This document shows, piece by piece, positions 53,201-61,525 of a DNA stretch of 64,000 nucleotides. Below the pieces are notes generated by a model. The model saw nothing but the letters and a program-made list of their open reading frames with translations, did no database searches and was not told the origin of the DNA. The stretch's first letter is position 1, and each line of letters begins with the position of its first letter. The position numbers and the translations under genes were made by a program. This DNA is from an uncultured Porphyromonadaceae bacterium (GTDB lineage: Bacteria > Bacteroidota > Bacteroidia > Bacteroidales > Muribaculaceae): the NCBI GenBank assembly GCA_937989585.1, contig CALKRW010000053.1, positions 1 to 64,000 of the forward strand, written 5' to 3'.

Positions 53201-53951
53201 TGTGGGTCTCGGCCTTGAGTGAAATCACACTCCCTATCTCGCGTTCCTCGAAAATGCCGGGCTTGTCGGCGCTGTCAGGCGAGAACTGGCAGATGCGAGG
53301 TCCCTTGACGAAAGCCACATTATCTTTGTAAGCGGAAACGAGGCTGTTGGGATTTTCCTGCGAGGTTCTTTTGATGAGTTTGAAGAGCGAGAGGGGTTTC
53401 TCCTCACCGTCGATGACGAAAGTGCCGTTGAAGATTTTGTGACGGCAGTGCTCACTGTTGACCTGCGAGAAACCGAAGACTTCGCTGTCGGTGAGTTTGC
53501 GGCCGATTTTCTTTGCGAGGTCATCGAGGTACTGTTCCTCTTCGGGGCTGAGTGCCAGACCCTCAGTCTTGTTGTACTCGCGGATGTCGTCGATTTCGAC
53601 AATAGGCTCGGGCAGGCGGTCGAGGTCGAAGATATGCTGGTCAAGACCGTTGTAAACACGCTGGAGCATAGGGTCGAACACGGGATTGGCGTCATTCTTG
53701 ACCTTGTTATACTCTTCGATGCGCGATACATACTCGAGACCTACGTTATGTGCAATCTCGACAGCATTGGTGCTCCAGGGAGTCACCATCTCTCTGCGCG
53801 GACCTATGAATGTGCCCGACAGACGTTTGGATACAAGGTGGACGGCGTCCCCGAAGAGCCAGGTCAGTCTTTCGACAGCCTCGGCGTCAAGAGGACGCGA
53901 GGTCTCGACTGCATAAACCTTCGAAGTGCCTTTTTTGAAATATACAACCAT
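50244..53951 (-). CDS. purL: Phosphoribosylformylglycinamidine synthase
   Basis: A 1235-residue single-chain enzyme: N-terminal region, two ATP-grasp-like synthase halves and a C-terminal glutamine amidotransferase domain with the nucleophile Cys in GVCNGCQLM. HDIGAGG-like and HDISAGG motifs are visible. It converts FGAR to FGAM with glutamine and ATP. The ATG at 53951 begins the conserved VVYFKKG; codons upstream to 54119 overlap the promoter region and are rejected. A minus-strand promoter lies 89 bases upstream. It is not a split PurLQS type. Confidence 0.96.
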   Translation of the reverse strand: MVVYFKKGTSKVYAVETSRPLDAEAVERLTWLFGDAVHLVSKRLSGTFIGPRREMVTPWSTNAVEIAHNVGLEYVSRIEEYNKVKNDANPVFDPMLQRVYNGLDQHIFDLDRLPEPIVEIDDIREYNKTEGLALSPEEEQYLDDLAKKIGRKLTDSEVFGFSQVNSEHCRHKIFNGTFVIDGEEKPLSLFKLIKRTSQENPNSLVSAYKDNVAFVKGPRICQFSPDSADKPGIFEEREIGSVISLKAETHNFPTTVEPFNGAATGTGGEIRDRLGGGRASLPLTGTAVYMTSYPRLDMERPWEMMMNPRVWLYQTPAQILIKASNGASDFGNKFGQPLICGSLLTFEHAEDGNIFAYDKVIMLAGGVGYAARRDAIKGTPVPGEKVVVMGGDNYRIGMGGGAVSSVNTGQYAGAIELNAVQRANPEMQKRVANVIRALSEANENPIVSIHDHGAGGHLNALSELVEETGGRIDLDALPVGDPTLSDKEIIGNESQERMGIIIDKSDVELVERIAERERAPFYVVGETTGDKRFVFEKKNGVRPIDIAMSDMFGNSPKTVMTDSTVERKLADAETSPADIDKYIHEVLSLEAVACKDWLTNKVDRSVTGKIARQQCQGEIQLPLSDCGVVALDYHGKQGIATSIGHAPQAALSDPAKGSVLAVAEALTNIVGAQLSEGLKSVSLSANWMWPCRNSGEDAALYSAVQACSDFVTELGINIPTGKDSLSMTQRYGDDKVLAPGTVIISASGSVSNVRRTVSPVVENRTATSLYYIDFSGVDMCLGGSALAQTLGKVGSNVPTVADAKTFAKIFDCVQKMIRSRQILAIHDISAGGIITTLLEMCFANVRGGLDLDLSAFAKLGKADAVTALFAENPGIVIQVNNSSIENVEMALRLADARFCRLGSPCADRKIRIHMNGLDHDFDIDALRDVWFKPSYLLDSIQSGEKCASLRFANYKRQPLRYALPKGFNGSLESRGLNDKRTGRSGIRAAIIREKGINGEREMAYSLHLAGFDVKDVHMTDLMSGREDLSDVNMIVFCGGFSNSDVLGSAKGWASGFRYNENARRALDNFYAREDTLSLGVCNGCQLMVELGLLERGTSDMTVHMAHNDSHKFESQFVGVKVEDNGTVMFGNLSAMKTGIWVAHGEGKFVFNKPSDKYKVFLRYNYKSYPGNPNGSAGAAAGIASSDGRHVAMMPHLERAIFPWQCAVYPRSHRRDDVTPWLDAFRNAYNWVVAHK

Positions 53952-54039
53952 ATAAAGTGATTGGGGCGAAATGTGAGGTTTTTTAGGCGCCTGAGGAGCC
54001 TTTGCGTGGACCACGGCGCATAATGTGATAATTCTGTGG

Positions 54040-54078
54040 CAAAGGTACGAATTATTTTGCCAAATTTGCCTACCTTTG
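54040..54078. promoter_or_regulatory. Overlapping divergent promoters of purL and purT
   Basis: Minus-strand TACCTTTG (54047-54040) for purL and plus-strand TACCTTTG (54071-54078) for purT. The -33 region of each falls on the other gene's -7 area, so binding of RNA polymerase to one should block the other. Confidence 0.65.
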
Positions 54079-54112
54079 CAGAAGAATTCATCACACAAAC
54101 AAACATTATCAC

Positions 54113-55297
54113 ATGACAAAGATAGGTACAGTCCGCACTCCGGCCCGCTGTAAGGCTATGCTGTTGGGCAGCGGTGAATTAGGTAAGGAAGTCGCAATCG
54201 AACTTATGCGCCTCGGTGTCGAGGTGGTAGCCTGCGACAAGTATGACAACGCACCGGCCATGCAGGTAGCGCACAGCCGACGTGTTTTCGATATGCTTGA
54301 TCCCATCGCTCTCCGTCAGGCTATACTTGATGAAAAGCCCGATCACATCATCCCTGAGGTAGAGGCAATCGCGACACCTGTTCTGCTCGAACTTGAGAAA
54401 GAAGGCTACAATGTGACGCCTACGGCAAAAGCCGTTTGGCTAACCATGAACCGCGAAGGCATACGCCGTCTCGCGGCAGAAGAACTTGGACTTCCGACTT
54501 CGCCTTACCGCTTTGCATCGAACTATGAAGAGTTCCGTAAGGCTGTCGAGGCAGTAGGAATCCCATGTATTGTAAAACCGGTAATGTCATCTTCCGGCCA
54601 TGGCCAGGCAATGATCAAAAGCGCCGATGACATCGATGCTGCCTGGGAGACATCGCAGAGCGGAGGCCGCGCAGGTGCAGGCAAGGTCATCGTCGAGGGA
54701 TTCGTTAAGTTCGATTATGAGATTACGCTTCTGACAGTACGTTCGGTCGATGGCACACATTTCTGTGATCCTGTCGGTCATATTCAGGTAAACGGAGACT
54801 ACCGCTGGTCGTGGCAGCCTCAGCCAATGTCGGAGAAGGCACTTGCCTCGGCTCGTGAGATTGCAAAGAAGATAACTGACGAACTTGGTGGCTATGGTAT
54901 TTTCGGGGTCGAACTTTTCATAGTCGGTGATAAGGCCATATTCAGTGAGGTCTCACCTCGCCCGCATGACACAGGTATGGTGACAATGATATCGCAGGAC
55001 AAGAGCGAATTCGCACTTCATGCGCGTGCCCTCCTCGGTCTTCCCGTGGGCGAGATACGCCGTTTCGGACCGTCGGCTTCAAGGGCAATTGTTGTTGACG
55101 GTGATACAGACTGTATTGAGATGGAGAATCTAGAAAATGTTCTTGCCGAGCCTGGCACAGATATGCGTATTTTTGGCAAGCCTTCGATTCGTGGCCATCG
55201 CAGAATGGGTGTCATACTTGCGACTGCGCCGACTGTCGAAGAGGCCAAGGCCAAGGCTGACCGCGCTTACGATGCTCTTAAGATAACAATAAAGTAA
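54113..55297 (+). CDS. purT: Formate-dependent phosphoribosylglycinamide formyltransferase
   Basis: A 394-residue ATP-grasp enzyme. GSGELGKEVAIELMRLG is the N-terminal loop; VKPVMSSSGHGQ and EVSPRPHDTGMVTM are the ATP/metal motifs. It formylates GAR with formate and ATP instead of 10-formyl-THF. It does not replace purN in every species; no purN is in the window. Divergent from purL with shared regulatory DNA. Confidence 0.96.
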   Translation: MTKIGTVRTPARCKAMLLGSGELGKEVAIELMRLGVEVVACDKYDNAPAMQVAHSRRVFDMLDPIALRQAILDEKPDHIIPEVEAIATPVLLELEKEGYNVTPTAKAVWLTMNREGIRRLAAEELGLPTSPYRFASNYEEFRKAVEAVGIPCIVKPVMSSSGHGQAMIKSADDIDAAWETSQSGGRAGAGKVIVEGFVKFDYEITLLTVRSVDGTHFCDPVGHIQVNGDYRWSWQPQPMSEKALASAREIAKKITDELGGYGIFGVELFIVGDKAIFSEVSPRPHDTGMVTMISQDKSEFALHARALLGLPVGEIRRFGPSASRAIVVDGDTDCIEMENLENVLAEPGTDMRIFGKPSIRGHRRMGVILATAPTVEEAKAKADRAYDALKITIK

Positions 55298-55330
55298 AGC
55301 GGTAAGCAATAATTTTGGGAAAATTTGCTT

Positions 55331-55675
55331 ATGCCTCAGAATATAACAAGGATTACCTTTATGCTCGCCGATGAGGATGCGCGCTGTGACGCAATGCTTA
55401 CGGCTGAGCGGACCTATTATCGTTTCATGACTGAAGACTCGCTTGAGGACGGGGATCTCCCCGGCCTCGGCGAGCGTTTTGAAACAGAAGCAGAGGCTCT
55501 TCTAGACTGTTTCCGTGCTTCGCCGGAAATCAGTTCTTCGATAGAGCCTCTTCGTTTTCAGTTGTTTGTCAATAATGTTGCTGTTAAGCCGGTAACTCTC
55601 AATCGCTCGACACTTCGTGCGTTTACGCGCCATCTTGCTGAATTGTATCAGGAATTCAGCGCATGGACTGTCTGA
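55331..55675 (+). CDS. Hypothetical protein, 114 residues
   Basis: A small acidic cytoplasmic protein starting at ATG 55331 (a TTG at 55325 adds two residues). No signal peptide or membrane segment and no family I recognise. It lies 33 bases after purT, probably in the same transcript. The C-terminal half is rich in Leu, Ala, Phe and Val and looks helical. No function can be proposed. Confidence 0.65.
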   Translation: MPQNITRITFMLADEDARCDAMLTAERTYYRFMTEDSLEDGDLPGLGERFETEAEALLDCFRASPEISSSIEPLRFQLFVNNVAVKPVTLNRSTLRAFTRHLAELYQEFSAWTV

Positions 55676-55692
55676 GACAGCTTGGTGTCTAA

Positions 55693-56334
55693 TCAGTCGA
55701 AGAGAGAAGCAAGTCGTCCTACGGTAAGTTCGGCAAGTGCTCCGACGGTGATGTCGGCGAGAGGTTCAACCGCCGAGCGAGGCTGTGTCGTGGCAAGTCC
55801 GACTACGCGTCCGCCAGCACGCCGTCCAGCCTCCAGCCCGGCGAAAGAGTCCTCGAAAACTATGCAGCGTTCAGATGGTATGCCGAGTCGGTGTGCCCCG
55901 ATAATGTATCCCTGCGGGTCGGGTTTCGAACGTGAGACATCCTCGGATGTTATAATGGCCTTGAATCGTTCGGCGAACCCGGGTAGGGCGCGGAATAGAT
56001 TAGACATCTTCTTGTCATCGCTACTTGTGACAATGGCCATGGGAATTCCTGCCTCGCAAAGTGAAGAGAGGAATTTGTCTACACCCGGAAACAACTTGTA
56101 ATCCATGTTCTTCTCATGCTCTACAAGGAGTTCGACAATCTGTTTCTGTACTTCGGGGTCGGGGAAATTATTGTTAAGTATCGCTGTTAGCGTATTGCCT
56201 TTGATGGCAAAGGCAAAATTCTTGACGCCGGTAGGAAAACGGCGGTCGATGCTGCTCCAGAATTCTGTATATATTCCCTCGGTGTCTACAAGAACACCAT
56301 CAAGGTCGAAGAGGGCTCCGAATCTTTCTTTCAT
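55693..56334 (-). CDS. HAD-family phosphatase (beta-phosphoglucomutase-like)
   Basis: A 213-residue HAD hydrolase. DLDGVLVDTEG near residue 10 is the nucleophile motif, TSSDDKKM motif II, and SKPDPQGYI with VFEDSFAGLEAG motifs III and IV. The cap insertion is helical. It dephosphorylates a small sugar or nucleotide phosphate, not identified. Minus-strand -7 box TACTTTTG at 56362-56355. Confidence 0.92.
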   Translation of the reverse strand: MKERFGALFDLDGVLVDTEGIYTEFWSSIDRRFPTGVKNFAFAIKGNTLTAILNNNFPDPEVQKQIVELLVEHEKNMDYKLFPGVDKFLSSLCEAGIPMAIVTSSDDKKMSNLFRALPGFAERFKAIITSEDVSRSKPDPQGYIIGAHRLGIPSERCIVFEDSFAGLEAGRRAGGRVVGLATTQPRSAVEPLADITVGALAELTVGRLASLFD

Positions 56335-56497
56335 ATTTTCAATTTTTTGGCGTGCAAAAGTAGTTATAATTCTGCATTATCCTGTAAAGACAGATGTGAA
56401 AAATGCCTAAGTCGTGTTTTGCCTGCTTTGAAAAAAAAGTTTTGTATTCTCACTAGATATGTAATAATATTTGTTATTTTTATCGTGTGTTTTTGCG

Positions 56498-56505
56498 TAT
56501 ATTTG
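56498..56505 (+). promoter_or_regulatory. Promoter -7 box of the flavoprotein gene
   Basis: TATATTTG, 57 bases before the ATG at 56562. The -33 partner is weak. Confidence 0.5.
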
Positions 56506-56561
56506 CATTCCCAATAGCGATAATTTACTAAATAAACAAGCTGAGGCACAATCTTCATAAC

Positions 56562-58127
56562 ATGTTAAGCAAACTTCAGTTGCGGGTTGATCCGCAGACT
56601 GCCGCCGAACAGGTGCGGCTACAGATTGAAATTTCAAATCAACTGGGTATCGATGTCAACCGTATCAAACGTATTGATATCATAAAACGGTCGATTGATG
56701 CACGCCAGCGACGTGTGATGGTAAACATGACTGTCAATGCGCATATAGATGAAGTCGAACCTGATGTTGATATCGCTCAGCCGGTCGAATACAAGGAGTT
56801 GGATGATAATGCTCCTTCGGCGGTCATAGTCGGAGCCGGGCCCGCAGGGCTGTTTGCTGCACTTAGATTGATTGAGTTGGGTTACAGGCCGATTGTCGTA
56901 GAGCGTGGCAAGGACGTTGACAGCCGATTGCGGGACTGCGCCATGATTTCGCGTGAAGGTACCGTCCTTCCTGATTCAAATTATTGTTTCGGAGAGGGTG
57001 GGGCAGGTGCGTATTCCGATGGTAAACTGTACACCCGAAGCAAAAAACGAGGGTCGGTAGAAAAGATTCTGAATATCTTTCATCAGCATGGCGCATCGCG
57101 AGACATTCTTGTCGATGCGCATCCGCATATCGGTACAGACCGCTTGCCGGGCGTAATCAAGGCCATGCGAAAGACAATTGAAAGATGCGGAGGCATTGTC
57201 ATGTTCAACACACGTATGGATAGTCTGATCGTGAAAAGCGATAAAAATGGAAGGTATGTCAGCGGTATAGTCTGTTCGGACGGGAAGGAAGTCAATGGCC
57301 CGGTCATTCTTGCGACCGGCCACTCTGCGCGTGATGTATATCACAACCTGGTGAACAATGATATCCCTGTAGAGGCAAAGGGCATAGCGGTTGGGGTCCG
57401 TCTTGAACATCCCCAGGAACTGATTGACCGAATACAGTACCACTCTCCCAAAGGCCGTGGCCAATGGTTGCCTGCCGCTGAGTATACCATGCTGACGCGT
57501 GTTGACGGCCGGGCGGTATATTCGTTCTGTATGTGTCCGGGCGGCTTTATCATTCCGGCTGCAAGTTCGTCTGGACAGATGGTCGTCAACGGTATGTCGC
57601 CTGCAAACAGAGGAACGCGTTGGGCAAATTCCGGAATGGTCGTTGAAGTTCTGCCGGAGGATATTCCGGGTAATGATCCGTTGCGCATGATGGAATTTCA
57701 GGAATCCATAGAGAATCGTTTTTATAACGATGGGGACGGCAGTCAGAATGCTCCGGCCCAGTGTATGGAGGATTTTGTGAACTCACGTCTCAGTAAGACA
57801 ATTCCGCCAACTTCCTATGCCCCCGGCGTCCATTCGGCCAGAATTGACAAGTTGTTGCCTCCTGAGGTGGCAACGCGCCTGCAGAAAGGCTTTGTGGAGT
57901 TTGGTCGCAAGAGCCGGGGCTTTCTTACAAATCAGGCAGTCCTGATAGGAGATGAGACTCGAACATCGTCGCCGGTCCGTGTCCCGCGTAATCCTGACAC
58001 ATTGGAGCATGTGGCTGTACGCGGTCTTTATCCCTGTGGCGAAGGGGCAGGCTATGCCGGGGGGATAGTTTCGGCTGCTATTGACGGTGAGCGCTGTGCT
58101 GATGCTCTTGCCGCAACCCGGATGTGA
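56562..58127 (+). CDS. NAD(P)/FAD-dependent oxidoreductase (COG2509-type)
   Basis: A 521-residue FAD protein. A leading domain of about 85 residues, then GAGPAGLFAA (about 92) for the FAD dinucleotide fold, and ATGHSARDVY and YPCGEGAGYAGG in the C-terminal part. It belongs to an uncharacterised group of FAD-dependent dehydrogenases common in anaerobes. Substrate unknown. Hairpin 58170-58200 follows. Confidence 0.85.
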   Translation: MLSKLQLRVDPQTAAEQVRLQIEISNQLGIDVNRIKRIDIIKRSIDARQRRVMVNMTVNAHIDEVEPDVDIAQPVEYKELDDNAPSAVIVGAGPAGLFAALRLIELGYRPIVVERGKDVDSRLRDCAMISREGTVLPDSNYCFGEGGAGAYSDGKLYTRSKKRGSVEKILNIFHQHGASRDILVDAHPHIGTDRLPGVIKAMRKTIERCGGIVMFNTRMDSLIVKSDKNGRYVSGIVCSDGKEVNGPVILATGHSARDVYHNLVNNDIPVEAKGIAVGVRLEHPQELIDRIQYHSPKGRGQWLPAAEYTMLTRVDGRAVYSFCMCPGGFIIPAASSSGQMVVNGMSPANRGTRWANSGMVVEVLPEDIPGNDPLRMMEFQESIENRFYNDGDGSQNAPAQCMEDFVNSRLSKTIPPTSYAPGVHSARIDKLLPPEVATRLQKGFVEFGRKSRGFLTNQAVLIGDETRTSSPVRVPRNPDTLEHVAVRGLYPCGEGAGYAGGIVSAAIDGERCADALAATRM

Positions 58128-58169
58128 AATCTAATCTGACTTATTTCTGAGAACTATTTTATAGAGATA

Positions 58170-58200
58170 CGGTAAACGTGAAATAAATGCACGTTTACCG
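58170..58200 (+). terminator. Terminator after the flavoprotein gene
   Basis: A perfect 11-bp stem (58170-58180 / 58190-58200) with a 9-base loop; the T run after it is poor. Confidence 0.55.
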
Positions 58201-58253
58201 CATTTGTGTGTTATAAAATATGCGAAAAAATATCTCGGGTAAAAAAAAATCAT

Positions 58254-58261
58254 TAACTTTG
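58254..58261 (+). promoter_or_regulatory. Promoter -7 box of the dnaN operon
   Basis: TAACTTTG, 84 bases before the dnaN ATG at 58345. Confidence 0.65.
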
Positions 58262-58344
58262 CGTAAATATGTACGCGCGCGAGAACGACTTTGTCTTGCC
58301 GCTATATTCAAGAATCATTGAATCAAAAACTTAAACCTAAGAAT

Positions 58345-59475
58345 ATGAAATTTAACGTATCGAGCAAAACGCTCCACTCTTATGCTTCGGCTGTCAGTAA
58401 GGTTGTCAGTTCGAAAAATGCCATGACTATACTGAACAACTTCTATGCAAAACTCGAAGGCGATACCCTTACCTTGAGAGGCAGCGATGTTGAGAATGCC
58501 CTGACGGCTTATGTTCCTGTTAATGATGCTGAGGGTTCGGGGTCGTTTTGTGTCGATGTCCGTCGTTTTGTCGAACTTCTTAAGGAAATTCCCGAGCAGG
58601 GAATCACGGTAGAGGTTGATCGTGATTACAATGTTAAGGTTACCTACTCGAGCGGCAGTTTCGACTTCGTGGCAATTCCCGGCGAGGAATATCCCGAATA
58701 TAAGAAGGACGAGGATGATACATCCGAGCCTGTTGTTTTCACGACTACTGCAAAAACACTTGCACGCGGTATAGACAACACGCTTTTTGCGGCTTCGACC
58801 GATGATTACCGTCCAATGATGATGGGCGTATTTTTCGATATCAAGCCTGACGGAATCACTTTTGTAACCACGGATACCCGTCGTCTTGTTAAATTTGTCG
58901 ATCACTCTACTTCTCCAGGAGTAACTGCGTCATGCATAGTTCCTCCAAAACCGGCGGCAATTCTTAAAAGTGTTTTTGGTCCGGAAGATGAGGTTCAGGT
59001 GTCAATGACATCCAAGAGCGCGACGTTCACAAGCGCTATGATTCAGTTCAACTGTCGGTTCATCCAGGGTAACTTCCCCGATTATAATCGTGTTATTCCC
59101 CGCAATAATAATCTTCTGCTTCAGGCTGACCGCATGACTCTGCTTAATGCAGTGCGCCGTGTCGGTGTCTTTGTCGACCCGGGTTTTGGACTTGAGAAGA
59201 TTCGTATTACGCCAGACGTATTATACCTCAAATCGCAGGACAATAACCTTATGACATCTGCCCGCGAAGAAGTTCCATGCTCGTTTACAGGCAATGAACT
59301 CATCATCGGCTTTTCGGGCCCGTTCATGACCGAAATCCTGAACATAATCAAAACTCGTGACGTTACAATCCTTCTGAGTGATCCGGGACGTCCTGGTATT
59401 TTTAAACCTTCCGAAGACGAGGCAGATACGGAACTACTTATGCTGCTCATGCCAATGACTGTCGGCGAATTCTAA
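58345..59475 (+). CDS. dnaN: DNA polymerase III beta sliding clamp
   Basis: A 376-residue clamp with three similar domains. The N-terminal MKFNVSSKTLHSYASAVSK and the terminal LMLLMPMTVGEF fit DnaN. It holds polymerase III on DNA. ATG 58345 begins the conserved start; in-frame codons upstream to 58291 are leader. It is the first gene of an operon with a DnaQ-type exonuclease, coaBC, porD and recN; dnaA is not nearby in this window. Confidence 0.97.
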   Translation: MKFNVSSKTLHSYASAVSKVVSSKNAMTILNNFYAKLEGDTLTLRGSDVENALTAYVPVNDAEGSGSFCVDVRRFVELLKEIPEQGITVEVDRDYNVKVTYSSGSFDFVAIPGEEYPEYKKDEDDTSEPVVFTTTAKTLARGIDNTLFAASTDDYRPMMMGVFFDIKPDGITFVTTDTRRLVKFVDHSTSPGVTASCIVPPKPAAILKSVFGPEDEVQVSMTSKSATFTSAMIQFNCRFIQGNFPDYNRVIPRNNNLLLQADRMTLLNAVRRVGVFVDPGFGLEKIRITPDVLYLKSQDNNLMTSAREEVPCSFTGNELIIGFSGPFMTEILNIIKTRDVTILLSDPGRPGIFKPSEDEADTELLMLLMPMTVGEF

Positions 59476-59485
59476 AATTGAAAAC

Positions 59486-60253
59486 ATGAAACTTAAACTC
59501 AACCGCCCCTTGATTTTCTTTGATCTGGAGACCACGGGAACTAATATCACGCAGGACCGTATTGTCCAGATCTCACTTATAAAACTTAAACCCGGTGACG
59601 AGGAACTCCCGCCGGCCCGCACGACTCTGGTGAACCCTGGTATGCCTATTCCTGCCGAGTCTACAGCCGTTCATCGCATCACCGATGATGATGTTGCCGA
59701 TGCTCCGACTTTTAAGGAACTGGCTCCAAAGTTAGCCCAGTGGTTCAAGGGCTGTGATATCGCAGGGTTCAATTCCAACCGTTTTGACATACCTTTGCTT
59801 GATGAGGAATTTCACCGTGCCGGTGTTGACTTTGACTTTTCAAAGGCTAAATTTGTAGACGTTCAGACTATTTTCCATAAGCGTGAGCCTCGAAATCTTG
59901 TGGCGGCATATCGCTTTTACTGCAACAAGGATCTTGAGGGTGCGCATGATGCAAGCAACGATACCAGGGCTACAGCAGAAGTACTCATGGGGCAACTTGA
60001 GCGTTACGAAGATCTGGCGCATAGCGTTGATGAACTTTCGGAATATTCGTCCCAGAACCGCAATGTCGATTTTATGGGACGCCTAATTTACGATGATCAA
60101 GGGCGTGAGGTCATAAACTTCGGCAAGTACAAAGGTAAACTCGCCGAGGATGTTCTGCGTAAGGATGCAGGATACTACGGTTGGCTCATGCAGGGGGATT
60201 TCCCCCATAACACCAAGCAGGCTTTCACAAACATAAAACTCCGCTGTCGCTGA
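59486..60253 (+). CDS. DnaQ-like 3'-5' exonuclease with C-terminal DUF3820-like domain
   Basis: A 255-residue protein. ExoI motif FDLETTG near residue 12, ExoII FNSNRFDIPLL and ExoIII HDASNDTRATAEV are present, so it is a DEDD exonuclease. A further segment (about 205-255, FGKYKGKLAEDV) resembles the DUF3820 add-on seen in some exonucleases. It may proofread with polymerase III or act in repair. Its stop overlaps the coaBC ATG by 1 base (TGATG). Confidence 0.9.
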   Translation: MKLKLNRPLIFFDLETTGTNITQDRIVQISLIKLKPGDEELPPARTTLVNPGMPIPAESTAVHRITDDDVADAPTFKELAPKLAQWFKGCDIAGFNSNRFDIPLLDEEFHRAGVDFDFSKAKFVDVQTIFHKREPRNLVAAYRFYCNKDLEGAHDASNDTRATAEVLMGQLERYEDLAHSVDELSEYSSQNRNVDFMGRLIYDDQGREVINFGKYKGKLAEDVLRKDAGYYGWLMQGDFPHNTKQAFTNIKLRCR

Positions 60254-61461
60254 TGCTTAAGGGTAAGCACATAATACTTGGAATCACAGGGGGAATTGCT
60301 GCATACAAGTCGGTTACATTGCTCAGGCTGTTGGTTAAAGCCGGTGCCGAGGTTCAGGTTGTCATTACTCCGGCAGGCAAAGAGTTTATAACGCCCGTCA
60401 CATTGTCAGCGCTCAGCGGTAAGCCTGTGGTCAGTGAGTTCTTTACGGCAAATACAGGCGAATGGCATTCTCATGTTGATCTCGGTCTGTGGGCCGATTG
60501 TATGGTTATCGCTCCCGCAACAGCCTCATCAATTGCCAAAATGGCAAATGGTGTTGCCGACAACATGCTTATTACCACATATCTCTCTGCTAAATCTCAA
60601 GTCTTTGTCGCACCGGCGATGGACCTTGACATGATGGCCCATCCCTCCACAAGGCGTAACATAGAACTTCTTCGTTCATATGGCAATATTATCATTGAGG
60701 CTGCCTCTGGTGAACTTGCCAGCCATCTCACGGGAAAAGGCCGTATGGAAGAGCCTGAGAATATTGTCGCAGTACTCGAAGAATACTTTGCCAAGAAACA
60801 AAGCCTCAGCGGCAAAAAGATTCTGATAACTGCCGGGCCGACATATGAGCGAATCGACCCTGTGCGTTTCATCGGAAATTTTTCAACGGGTAAAATGGGT
60901 TATGCCCTTGCCGATGAGGCGGCGAGTCGGGGAGCGGATGTGACATTGGTCTCGGGGCCTGTCAGTATTTACCCACGCGAAAATAGGGTTAAACTTGTAA
61001 AAGTCGAAAGCGCACGCCAGATGCTCGAGGCTTGTGAGAATATATTTTCTGAGACAGACCTTGCCATCATGGCAGCTGCCGTTGCCGATTACGCTCCACG
61101 AGATTACTCGGAGTGCAAAATCAAGCGTGAGGAAAATGGCATAGGGAATATTGCTCTTGTCAAGAATCCCGATATAGCGTCTGCGCTTGGGCATGAGAAG
61201 AGTTCTAATCAGCGTGTTGTAGGCTTTGCTCTTGAGACAGACCACGGAATGGAACATGCCGAAGCCAAACTGAAGCGCAAAGGACTTGACGCAATAGTTT
61301 TGAATTCACTTGAAGAAGCGGGCGCAGGATTCGGTGTGGATACAAACAGTATAACTATCATTTCAAAAGATGGAACCCCGGCATTCAAGTCTGGCCTGAA
61401 GTCAAAGCGAGATATTGCCGCTGACATCCTTGACTATCTCTTCCCCGAGTCCGAAAAATGA
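60253..61461 (+). CDS. coaBC: Bifunctional phosphopantothenoylcysteine decarboxylase / phosphopantothenate-cysteine ligase
   Basis: A 402-residue fusion. The CoaC half has GITGGIAAYKS and the CoaB half GPTYERIDPVRFIGNFSTGKMG. These are two steps of coenzyme A synthesis from 4'-phosphopantothenate. The ATG overlaps the exonuclease stop by 1 base. porD follows after 64 bases. Confidence 0.97.
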   Translation: MLKGKHIILGITGGIAAYKSVTLLRLLVKAGAEVQVVITPAGKEFITPVTLSALSGKPVVSEFFTANTGEWHSHVDLGLWADCMVIAPATASSIAKMANGVADNMLITTYLSAKSQVFVAPAMDLDMMAHPSTRRNIELLRSYGNIIIEAASGELASHLTGKGRMEEPENIVAVLEEYFAKKQSLSGKKILITAGPTYERIDPVRFIGNFSTGKMGYALADEAASRGADVTLVSGPVSIYPRENRVKLVKVESARQMLEACENIFSETDLAIMAAAVADYAPRDYSECKIKREENGIGNIALVKNPDIASALGHEKSSNQRVVGFALETDHGMEHAEAKLKRKGLDAIVLNSLEEAGAGFGVDTNSITIISKDGTPAFKSGLKSKRDIAADILDYLFPESEK

Positions 61462-61525
61462 ACAAGAGACGTTTTCTCAGATAATACTTTCGGCAGGTTG
61501 CCGATTTAATCCTCTCCTTTCTGAT

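Noticed and set aside
53439..53960. Open frame antisense to purL 5' end
   Set aside because: Lies within a well-matched purL and shows no independent promoter.
50244..54119. N-terminally extended PurL start
   Set aside because: The added part crosses the promoter region and lacks similarity to PurL.
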